Shown piece after piece: positions 46,216 through 55,469 of a DNA stretch of 64,000 bases (within the stretch, counting starts at the first letter, position 1; every line of letters begins with the position of its first letter). The notes beneath the pieces are model-generated. The model was not told the DNA's origin. It did no database searches and saw only the letters and a program-made list of their open reading frames with translations. The DNA is from Stentor roeselii (Eukaryota > Ciliophora > Heterotrichea > Heterotrichida > Stentoridae), in NCBI GenBank assembly GCA_006503475.1, contig RSEH01000196.1:26621-90620 (forward strand), in the 5' to 3' direction. The position numbers and the translations under genes were made by a program.

Positions 46216-47338
46216 TTTAAGGGCTAGGGATGAATTTTTATTTAGATTTTAATTGGTATTGAATTTGGAGTTTTGGAGGAATATTTGTGGGGGTTTAGAT
46301 TTAGATCTTTTGAGGATTATGGAATAAATATTTGGCTGTTGGGAGATCTCGATTTTTCACCGATAAATAATATTAGAATTTCAATAAGCTTTGATTTCTG
46401 ATGTTAAACTTTGATTTAATTATTTCAATAGATCTAAGAATAATGATGAAATTTTTTCTATTAATCAAAATATAGCTGGTCGTGAATCAATTGGTTCAAT
46501 GTTTATTTATTTGACTTTGATTCTAGGGTTTCTTCATGTTAATTAGTACAAAATAATTATAATTATAATAAACCTTAATCCATTCATTCTAACAAGAAAA
46601 TTGATTAGAATAATATTTGAAAAATAACATCCATTAAATTGTCTCTTTTTTTGAAATTGACAATCAAAACTTTCTCTATAGATAGGCTTAACTCTATGTT
46701 TAGACTAAACTATCAATGTGACTCGACATAATTATTCATAAACTAACATTATCTACAATTTTTTAGATTTATCATTATAAAGTTTAGATTTTAAAGTTTT
46801 ATTTTCAAATATTGAAATTTTTTAAATTTTAGCAAGTAATACATGATATTGTCTCTGTGATAATTTTAGGACCTCATTTTGTTTTGGTCTAAGTTCTAAA
46901 GAAAATATTTTTTATAGTTCGCTTAGCTGTGAGTACTCTATTATTGAATAAGAAATCTGAAATAAATCTAATTAAATTATATTATTGTAAGCAAACACTT
47001 ATTCTTCAAAAAACAAATTAATCCATCATTATTTAATATTTAAATAAGGCCTTTCAACAAGAGGTACAATTAAAAAGATATGCTATAATATTTCTAAAAC
47101 TCGCACAAATGAATTAAATCAGCTCATAAATCCAGAAATTCATCCCAAAGCTACAAAAATCAAAAAAGACTCTATTCCAACTCACAAAATCAACCCCACC
47201 CTTCCACAAATCTCAAATTAAATCCTTCCAAAAAAATCTCTAATTATTTTTCTTTAAGATCCTCTAAAATCATTTCAAAATTCTAAAATAATATGAAAAG
47301 TACCCAAATTAGAAGAAAAATTCACCATCGATTAAAAT
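46216..47338. other. AT-rich spacer inside a duplicated unit
   Basis: About 1.1 kb without a gene. Parts match the spacer before the second START gene, for example 'TAAACTATCAATGTGACTCG' near 46709 against 'TAAACTATCAAGGTGGCTCG' near 49728, so it belongs to the tandem duplication. Confidence 0.6.
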
Positions 47339-47938
47339 ATGGAAGGCCAAATCAGGGAAAGTGCTGAAAGAGCGATTTCCGAAGCAAAATCATTGAAATC
47401 TCAAATTTCAACTGCTGCTGACTGGCGAAGCCTGGGAGAGTCAAAAGACGTTCAAGGTTTCCAAAGAGAAGATGGTGATGTAGTCTTCGTAAAAGGTGTT
47501 TGCGTCATCAACTTTCCTCCTAATGTGATTGCGGATTTCCTCTGGGACAACTCGAATCGAAGCAAATACGAAGACGACGTCGGTTCACTGAACATTTTGC
47601 ATGATTTCGGAGATACCAGGGTGGAACTCTTACATAAAAAAATGCCTTTGATAGTCGATGATCGAGAATCTCTTTATGCGATAAAAAGAGAAAATGAAGG
47701 TGAAAATATTCTTATCATTGGAAGAAGCATTGAATCTAATGTGCCGGTTACAGGAGGACGAGTCAGAGCCACTACTCATATTCAGTCTTATCATTTGGTT
47801 GATGTTGAGGGCATCGCCACTGAAGTCACTATGATTATGGGAGTCAATCCGAATGGAAGCATTCCTCAGGTACTTATTACTCAACTTGCTGGAAATGCTG
47901 CTTTTCAATTGTCAAGAGTTAGAGATTCACTTCAGTGA
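47339..47938 (+). CDS. START-domain lipid-transfer-like protein, copy 1
   Basis: 199 residues, essentially one START domain: 'GVCVINFPPNVIADFLWDNS', 'NRSKYEDDVGSLNIL', 'SYHLVDVEGIATEVTMIMGV' and the final helix 'FQLSRVRDSLQ'. START domains bind a single lipid in a hydrophobic pocket and often move it between membranes; the ligand here is unknown. About 74 percent of residues are identical to copy 2 at 50476, with no gap. It ends with TGA exactly where copy 2 ends with TAA, good local evidence that TGA is a stop here. No transmembrane or targeting segment is evident. Confidence 0.9.
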   Translation: MEGQIRESAERAISEAKSLKSQISTAADWRSLGESKDVQGFQREDGDVVFVKGVCVINFPPNVIADFLWDNSNRSKYEDDVGSLNILHDFGDTRVELLHKKMPLIVDDRESLYAIKRENEGENILIIGRSIESNVPVTGGRVRATTHIQSYHLVDVEGIATEVTMIMGVNPNGSIPQVLITQLAGNAAFQLSRVRDSLQ

Positions 47939-48579
47939 GTAGTTATTTAGTTAGAAAATTTATTATCATATGTGAATTTTTTTAGATGGGTTGGGATGTG
48001 AAGGTTTTTATGTTTTTTTTTAGGTGAATTAGTGGGATTATTAGATTGATCTTTGGGTTGTTTATATTTTTAGATTTGAATAGGTTAGGGGTAGAATTTT
48101 TTAGTTTTGGGTGATTGAGCAGGTCGTGAAAAGAGCTTTTAAGAGGAGATTTTGAGTAATTTTAAAGTTTGATAATAGAAGTTTAAAATTGTTAGAATGT
48201 TTTAGAGTTATCGATATTTTTACGAAAATTTTATCAATTTTTAGAAAAGGTGTGGCTTAAACCTTGGAGCTACAGTTAGAAGTTGTTTGAATACCAGTGA
48301 AGGAGCTTTTCAATAAGATACACTTAATTGTAACTATTATATCATTCAATTTTCATAGTATATATATTTGGAAATTATTAGATAATATCCAATATTAATA
48401 ATATTAGGACTAAGTTTATATTTAACAAATAATTTCGATTTAAATTGAATACGGTACTAGATAATTATATATAAGATAGGAAAGATTCTCTATCATTTCT
48501 TAAATAATCGTTTATGTAAAAAATGATTTTGTTTAACTTTAACAGATATTGATTATTTAATCCTTGTGCATATACTTCT

Positions 48580-49150
48580 CCTCTTTACTTTAAAAAAGTA
48601 GGAAAAGACAGTTTGAGCCTTCTTTTAAACATTTCAAAAACCTCAAAACATTGAAATAGTCTAAAAAACTCAATTTGATCACTTTTCTCGCAAAAGACAA
48701 AACATTTAAAATTCGTGGCAAATCTCTCGAATCCATACAAAACTCTCTTTATAAATCGTAAGTCAACCTCTGGCCCTTTCCAAAGCGTTTTTCATTGACA
48801 AGCATGTCGATTAGTTAATAGAAATCAGAATCGTTTTAATATGCTAATCGTGTTAGAAATGCAAAATTTTCGAATAAATCGCCAAAGACTTTAAAAATTT
48901 CGGCAAATCAGTGAAAAGTGTTCATTGAATTGTCTTCTCCTCTGCTTGTATTTATTAGGTTAGAGGTTTAGTTTTGATGATGCACCCAGTGCTCTTGAGA
49001 GTTAGGTGGTCTTAAGGTACCTTTTTTAGAAATAATGCTCTTGGTCTTGGAAATGAGGAAATTTAGGAGTTTAGTGTTTGAAGGTTTATTTCAATACTTT
49101 GATTTAAACAACTTGATGATGGAAGTGCTAGAGATGTTCATTAATTAAGG
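48580..49150 (+). pseudogene. Decayed copy of the HEAT-repeat gene's 3' half
   Basis: Fragments align in order with the intact gene at 44245-46215: 'AAAGTAGGAAAAGACAG' near 48594 with its ~45270 region, the stretch near 48705-48800 with 45541-45660, 'GACTTTAAAAATTTCGGCAA' near 48890 with 45757-45780, and the end near 49100-49150 with 46165-46215 ('TTGATGATGGAAGTGCTAGA'). Frameshifts, stops and deletions remove any long frame. Orientation is the same as the parent. Confidence 0.8.
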
Positions 49151-50475
49151 GTATGGGATGGATTATTTATTAAATCTGTTGAATGGCGCATAGTTTTTGA
49201 TTGCAAAGTGTCAAAAAATGAATTTAATTAGTACATCTAATCCCACTTTGTGATATATTTAAATAATGTTTATTGATATTGAAGGTAATAGTTCTTATGT
49301 TTTTGATTCACTTTTCTTTTCAATAAAGCAACTTCTTATTATTACTGTAATAGATTTAATATGAATTAAAGAATTTTTATGGTTGAAGACTTATGAATAG
49401 CACAAAGGATCTTATATTCTAAGGTAGATTGATATTGCCATGATTTACTTGAAATCAATCATTTATCTTCTGGACTAGTAAAACCAAAATATTAAATCAA
49501 AGCCATTTCAATAGATCAATAAGACAATTATCATTTCTTCAGGTTCATTACTGAGAAATAATTATCTTAAAAATTAATCCAAGCTTCCCTATAATGAATA
49601 CCTTCTATTAATCCATATTGTAACTAGTTAGAAGAAATATATGAAATAATCCCAACAAATAATCATCTCTTTCAATCAAATCACCGATCAAACTTATTTC
49701 ATACATCTGTCAGGCATATGGTGAGCGTTAAACTATCAAGGTGGCTCGATAAAAGCGTTCATGAATGATGATTATATGATTTGATCAATTTGACGATATA
49801 ATTATTATATAGATGTCTTTGGGTAATCATAAAAAACTTGAGAATCTAGAGATGTCTTAGATTATTCATGATTAAATCAAGATTTTTAAGTTGGGTTTAC
49901 AAAACCTTGGAATTTTCTTCAAATTTAAGTCACAACTAAACAAGTGACTTTTCTCTAACAACTGCTTAAGATTTAATTTATTAACTTCACCTAGGCGTGA
50001 AATTTCATATTGAATGAATAAAGTTCTAATAAATCTAAATTTCAGGAATCTCAATAAACCTCGTAATTTTTATAAATAATAAAAGATTCTAGAAGGGTTA
50101 TTTTAAAAAGAATTACATTCAAGAAAGATGCTATCAAATTTCTAAAACCTTTCAGAAATTATTCAATCTATTTCAAATCGTTCAAATCATTCAAATCGCT
50201 TCACCCTCTAAAAAACTCTAATAATCAATGCCACAACATCCAGAAATTAAACTAAAATACAAAAGAAATCAAACAAGACCTAATTCCAAATCTCAATAAT
50301 CATTACCACCCTACTTCCATAAATCAATCTCAATAAATTTCCCAAAAACTCTCAACCCTTAAACCAAATTGATTCCAAAGTTGTCCCACAAGCCTTTAAA
50401 ACCCTTGAAAGTCTAAAAATTACTGAATATTATAAGATAATTAATTGTCAAGCAAAATCCACCATTGATTTATAT
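49151..50475. other. AT-rich spacer before the second START gene
   Basis: About 1.3 kb. It matches parts of 46216-47338 at low identity. A 60-codon ORF at 49872-50054 (-) has no support. The last ~300 bases are A/C-rich on the plus strand, as before other starts. Confidence 0.5.
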
Positions 50476-51075
50476 ATGGAAGGTCAAATCAGGGAAAAGG
50501 CCGATCAAGCGATTTCTGAGGCAAAATCACTAAGAACTCAAATTTTAAATGCTCCTGACTGGCGAAGCCTTGGAGAGAATAATGATGTTCAAGGCTTCCA
50601 AAGAGAAGAAGGTGAAAATGTCTATGTTAAAGGTGTTTGCGTCATCAACTTTCCCCCAGATGTGATTGCGGATTTCATTTGGAATAACGCGAATAGAAGC
50701 AAATACGAAGATGACGTCGGGGATATCGATATTTTGCATACTTTCGGAAATACCAGAGTTGAACGCTTCCATAAAAAAATGCCTCTGATGATCGATGATC
50801 GAGAAACTCTTTGTGCGATTAGAAGAGAAACTGACGGTGATAATATCCTTATCATTGGAAGGACTATTGATATTGACGTGCCTGTTACGGAAGGAAGAGT
50901 CAGAGCGATTAATCATATCAATTCGTATCATTTGGTTGATGTTGAAGGCATCGCCACTGAAGTCACCTTTATTTTTGGAGTTGATCCTAAAGGAAATATT
51001 CCTCATTCTTTGATTACCATGCTTGCAGGAAAAGCTGCTTTTCAATTGTCAAAAGTTAGAGATTCACTTCAGTAA
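50476..51075 (+). CDS. START-domain lipid-transfer-like protein, copy 2
   Basis: 199 residues, same length as copy 1 with 51 differences by eye count, spread along the domain and mostly conservative. Conserved blocks are 'RSKYEDDVG', 'ILIIGR' and 'SYHLVDVEGIATEVT'. The absence of gaps, next to a completely decayed HEAT fragment in the same duplicated unit, suggests this copy has been kept by selection. Differences include pocket-candidate hydrophobics (Leu68Ile, Met165Phe, Met167Phe), so ligand preference may differ. Ends in TAA. Confidence 0.9.
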   Translation: MEGQIREKADQAISEAKSLRTQILNAPDWRSLGENNDVQGFQREEGENVYVKGVCVINFPPDVIADFIWNNANRSKYEDDVGDIDILHTFGNTRVERFHKKMPLMIDDRETLCAIRRETDGDNILIIGRTIDIDVPVTEGRVRAINHINSYHLVDVEGIATEVTFIFGVDPKGNIPHSLITMLAGKAAFQLSKVRDSLQ

Positions 51076-51689
51076 TTAGGAAATAGTTAGAATTCGTTTT
51101 CAGATGGCTTTTTATTAGATTATGAAGGTTGAGAAAGAAGGGCTAGGGTTTTAGTTTTTTTAGGGGTTAGGTATAGTGATATTTATAGAATATATGTTTG
51201 AGTTTTTAATTCTACAGCTTAGAATGGGAAGGGTTAAATTTTTTAGTTAGGTTGTTGATTTATAATTATAGCGTAAGTGATATATAGAGAAGAAATCGCA
51301 GGAATATTTCATGTAATGAGAATAGAAGTCAACTGTTATTTAGATTCTTATGAAAGAAATTGAAGATTTTATGAAAATTTAATCATTTTTATAAGAAGTT
51401 TATATATAAGGTTTGGAGATAGTTAAATATGCTTTATTATCACTTATACCCAGTTTAGAATTTTTAATTAGACACTCTTGATATTAATTTTATGATTTAT
51501 ATCACTCAATTTTTCTTATATATAATTTGGTAGTTATTTTGATCACTTACCCTAAAAATTACAAACTGATATGATATAATAAAATCTAAAACAAGTCAAA
51601 TATTCTTTCAAAAACTAAAAAATTATCCAAAAAACTCCAAAAAAAATATCATCATCTTTAAACTTTTTGCTAATTTGACAACCTTATAA
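51076..51689. other. AT-rich intergenic region, 3' flank of the duplication
   Basis: About 610 bases. The first ~460 resemble the 3' flank of START copy 1; the rest is the short A/T-rich leader of the WD40 gene. No gene seen. Confidence 0.5.
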
Positions 51690-53744
51690 ATGTTTTGTTC
51701 TATTTGCAGAAATGAGGCATCATTCATTTGCAATTGCAGTGCTCTAGCTCTATGTTCCTCCCATCTCGGAGACCACATGAAGGAAAAATGCGGAGGCCAA
51801 TTCGACCACATAGACCAAACTCTCGATCCGCAAGATAATTCATTCTTAAAACAAAGAATCATTCAAACCTCAGAAAAAATCTTAAAACTCATCAAAAAAA
51901 TTCAAAAACAATCCAAAATTTTAATCCTAAAAATCGAAAACGAGTCGAATCAACTAATTCTCTCATTAACCAGCCATCTCTCAAACATACAGAAATTCTC
52001 TGAAAGAAAAAAATTCTCAAAATCAGAACTTCCTTCACTTAAAACCTTTTTGAAAGCCCATCACGAGATACATCTTCCTGACTTCAAGTCAATTGAAGAT
52101 CAAATAACCATCTGCTATCGGCAAGAAATAATAAAAGAAGCAGGAGAAGAAGACTGGCAAACTTTTTCTCTTCGAAACTTTTTTGCAGGTCATCAAGGAG
52201 GTCTTTGGTGCGGGGTAATCGACTATTCTCGAGATCTTCTAATAACCGGTTCTTACGATTCAATAATCCGTATCTACGACCTTCAAAAGCATTCTCTTAT
52301 CACCACGATTGAAGGCCACAAGTCCGACATTCGCTGTTTGGCCCTGGCAGGTGAAAATTTTCTTTCAGGGTCAAACGACAAGACAATCAAGATCTGGGAG
52401 ACTGACTCCAGTTTCCATAAAGGAGAACTTTTAGGCCATCGAGGATGTGTTTATTCTATTCAAGTCTTTCAGTTAAATACAAAAGTTCTCTCAGCTTCCA
52501 GGGCCAAGGAGATTATTTGTTGGGACTTAAAGTTGAGGACTCAGATTTTTCGAGTTGAAACTGAAAATGTTTGTTGGTGCTTGAAGGTTATTAAAGACTC
52601 TAGTCTTGCTTTTGTCTCGGTTGGGACTAGTGTCAAGATTTTAAAGATTTTTAATGCTGAGATTGGAGGATTCATTGATGGGTTTGAAAGAAGTGTTAAA
52701 TGTTTTGAAGTCACTGATGATGAGAAGTTTATTGTCTGTGGGAATTTTGATGGGTCGGTGAAGGTCTTTGAGGTTGATCATGTGGAAAATAGCTTTGAAT
52801 TGGGAAGTCATAAGAAACTGGTGAACTCACTTGTTTTTATCAATAATGACTTGAATTTAGTCTCTGGTTCGGATGATCAGACTGTTGTGTTTTGGGACTT
52901 TTTGAATAGAACTATTGAGATGAAATTTGAAGTTCATTATAGCTTTATTCATGCTGTACTTCCTTATAAAAATTATTGCATTTCACTATCTGAAGATGCT
53001 TTAATACTCTTCAATAATTTAAGCACATTTGAGACTGAAGAAAAATTACAGACAAATTACTATTCTTCATTTATCCAGAATGCTTTATCTGATGTTTTCT
53101 ATGTCAAAAGTAATTCAGTTTTTTATTGGAATTCACAAAATAATCAAGAAAAACTTATTTTAAAGGAAAAAAAGGAGATCAGCTGCATTTCACTTTCAAG
53201 AAATAATTCTTTTATTGCTGTTGGTTTGATTACTACTCAAGAAAATATTGCTTTCTGGGATGTTAATAATAGTGCCTTGATCTCAAGGCTCCAAGGACAT
53301 CAAAGCGATGTGAAAGGAATTATTTTTATTAGTAACGACTCGAAAATTTTATCATCATCTTCAGATAAAACTGTGAAAATTTGGGATTTTTCAAGTTTTT
53401 CACTTCTAAAAGTAATCCACTATAACTCTGGAAATCTGAAAAATTGGGTCTACTTGGATTCAAGACAAATCGCAGTTTGCTCTTCAGGGAGAAATTTAGT
53501 GATTTTTGACTTAAACAAGTATACTGCAGATTCTGAACTCACTAGTAATTCAAATATTATAAAATTTGTTGAGGTCACATTTGATGAGAAGTATATTGTG
53601 AGCTCTGATATTTATACTGGGATTTTAGTGTGGAATGTCAGTGAGAAAAAAATTGAATTTTCTTTTAAAAGTTTAGAAGAATCTAGAGAATTTATTGGAT
53701 TTTATCCTCAACTGAGAATGAAATTAGAAAAATACTTGTTTTAG
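51690..53744 (+). CDS. B-box-like zinc finger plus WD40-repeat protein
   Basis: 684 residues. The first ~40 hold a Cys/His cluster typical of a B-box ('MFCSICRNEASFICNCSALA' then 'CSSHLGDHMKEKC'). A helical, probably coiled-coil region follows (~50-155). From ~165 to ~665 are WD40 repeats ('ITGSYDSIIRIYD', 'LSGSNDKTIKIWE', 'VSGSDDQTVVFWD', 'LSSSSDKTVKIWD'), with less regular ones between, enough for about two propellers. A role as a scaffold or adaptor is likely; there is no RING, so ligase activity is not indicated. A decayed fragment of the same gene lies just downstream. Confidence 0.88.
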   Translation: MFCSICRNEASFICNCSALALCSSHLGDHMKEKCGGQFDHIDQTLDPQDNSFLKQRIIQTSEKILKLIKKIQKQSKILILKIENESNQLILSLTSHLSNIQKFSERKKFSKSELPSLKTFLKAHHEIHLPDFKSIEDQITICYRQEIIKEAGEEDWQTFSLRNFFAGHQGGLWCGVIDYSRDLLITGSYDSIIRIYDLQKHSLITTIEGHKSDIRCLALAGENFLSGSNDKTIKIWETDSSFHKGELLGHRGCVYSIQVFQLNTKVLSASRAKEIICWDLKLRTQIFRVETENVCWCLKVIKDSSLAFVSVGTSVKILKIFNAEIGGFIDGFERSVKCFEVTDDEKFIVCGNFDGSVKVFEVDHVENSFELGSHKKLVNSLVFINNDLNLVSGSDDQTVVFWDFLNRTIEMKFEVHYSFIHAVLPYKNYCISLSEDALILFNNLSTFETEEKLQTNYYSSFIQNALSDVFYVKSNSVFYWNSQNNQEKLILKEKKEISCISLSRNNSFIAVGLITTQENIAFWDVNNSALISRLQGHQSDVKGIIFISNDSKILSSSSDKTVKIWDFSSFSLLKVIHYNSGNLKNWVYLDSRQIAVCSSGRNLVIFDLNKYTADSELTSNSNIIKFVEVTFDEKYIVSSDIYTGILVWNVSEKKIEFSFKSLEESREFIGFYPQLRMKLEKYLF

Positions 53745-53869
53745 TTAGTTAAGATTATGATTTTAAGAGAGGGATTTTAATTAAGTTTCCGTTTTACAGA
53801 ATCATTTTTGTAAAAATATGTATAGATTTAACTTGTATCAGTGGAATAAGATTTTTTGAGATGATAAAT

Positions 53870-54130
53870 TTTTTTAGTGCTTAAAAAATCAAAACTTTTT
53901 TTAGTCTGTTTTGCAAATATGTGAAGGTTTTGAGGATTTAACTACTTAATTGCTTAAAGTCTTTAATGGTTTTGCTAGGTGTGTAAAATGATTCAATTAC
54001 TTATGATGTGAAGTTGATTATCTGTGGATTGATAGATAGGTAAAAGTGTTAGAAGTTGATATTGTGGCAAATAGTTTGATTTAGAAAGTCTCAAGAAGTT
54101 GAAAACTCACTTATTTTAATTTATCATATG
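53870..54130 (+). pseudogene. Decayed fragment of the B-box/WD40 gene
   Basis: This stretch aligns with about 52570-52850 of the intact gene in the same orientation. Examples: 'AGTGCTTAAAAAATCAAAAC' near 53876 with 52576 onward, 'TGAAGTTGATTATCTGTGG' near 54009 with 'AGAAGTTTATTGTCTGTGGG', and 'GAAGTTGATATTGTGGCAAA' near 54053 with 'GAGGTTGATCATGTGGAAAA'. About 70 percent identity by eye, with indels and stops. Confidence 0.75.
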
Positions 54131-55469
54131 AGTTTATACATCAAATCACAATTTTTAATAAGAATCACAAGGCAAACAATGGAATAGATAAAGAAAAATA
54201 TTACATTAAAAAAGAAACTAAAATTATTACAAAGATTTATAAAACTACTGATAAATCATTAAACTTCAGTGAAATAAATTAACGATTAGAAAGTTTCTTT
54301 AAATTATTTAGATAAATGATAAAATTTAATAAGCTGATTTCTGGTCACCTTCTTCTGTATTGAAAATCTAAATTGAATGGGAATTATGGAAATATCTAGA
54401 AAACTATTATTGATCAACATTTCATAGGACTTCGTTGAAAATAAGGGAAATATAATGATGAATTAAAATTAAAGTTAGAGGTAGAGGAAAAAATACAAAT
54501 CTACCATCAGTATATAGTTTGATTGAAATAAATAAAGGAAGCTATTTCATGTATGATAATGATTGAAACATAGAAGGAAATTTGATCTTACTTATGTCTT
54601 CAGACATGGTTGTTTAAACAAGCATTGAATTAATTAAAATTTAGAAACTATATATCTCTAAATCATTAATTATATATCAGCAAATATTTGAGAATTGAGG
54701 ACTACTCATTATATAAATCAATACAAATTTTCAAGATCATACTGATGAATGATGTGAATTTCTAGATATAAAATATAGAGTATATTAGGCTTAGATATTA
54801 TTTATAAGATTATCCTAATGAAGCACCAATATAATTTTGTTAGTAGTTTTAAAAATAAATCAAAGCCATAGTGATTTATTTGAAAAATATATTTCAAATA
54901 CAATATCAAAGCATACTCAGTGATACCCAGTTTTGATATGTTTACTATGATTGAAATTTCATCTTAGTCGAACTTAAATAAAAAGTGTTAAAACTTTTAT
55001 AATAAGATGTAAACTCCAAATTAATAGAAATTTAGATAATTTTGATAAATAAAATATAGCCAATATAGTATACCAATTTATCAAAATACCTGAATAGTTT
55101 ATTATTATTTGAGAATCATCATTTAATAAAATAAAATCCAATTTAAGTTTGAGATATGTATGAATTTTCTTTTCCAAAAATATTAAAAATCTATAAAAAC
55201 TGTAATATTTTTAGATTCTGTAAATAATATTACTAAAATCATAGAAGTAACTTATCTTTATAGATACATCACTTATTTAGATAGCTAGGATTTTCATCTT
55301 AGATGAAAAGTTAATTTAGTCGATTTATTAATTATCTAAGCTTAAGGTATATTGATAGTGAGGCTTAGAACTTAAATAACATAATTATTTCAGGAATTTC
55401 TAATAAATTAAGAATATCTATAAGTTGTTCAAATAAAGAAGCTGATATATGACTTAATATAAAATCTAA
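54131..55469. other. Very AT-rich intergenic region
   Basis: About 1.3 kb with no supported gene. A 67-codon ORF at 54974-55177 (-) is AT-rich and Ile/Leu-rich and is regarded as chance. More worn remnants of neighbouring genes may be present but I could not align them by eye. Confidence 0.45.

Larger units (their letters stand above)
45240..48380 (+). repeat. Tandem duplication, unit A (HEAT 3' half + START gene)
   Basis: This segment corresponds in order and orientation to about 48580-51540: 3' half of the HEAT gene, spacer, START gene and 3' flank. Matches are clearest in the HEAT 3' end, the START coding region and the 3' flank ('GATACACTTAATTG' near 48319 against 'GACACTCTTGATATTAATTT' near 51471). 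Limits are approximate. Confidence 0.8.
48580..51540 (+). repeat. Tandem duplication, unit B (decayed HEAT + second START gene)
   Basis: Second copy of the segment at about 45240-48380. Its HEAT part is a pseudogene, its START gene is intact, and spacers are recognisable but diverged and differ in length by insertions and deletions. Limits are approximate. Confidence 0.8.

Noticed and set aside
54974-55177. 67-codon minus-strand ORF
   Set aside because: Ile/Leu/Lys composition is that expected from random AT-rich DNA.
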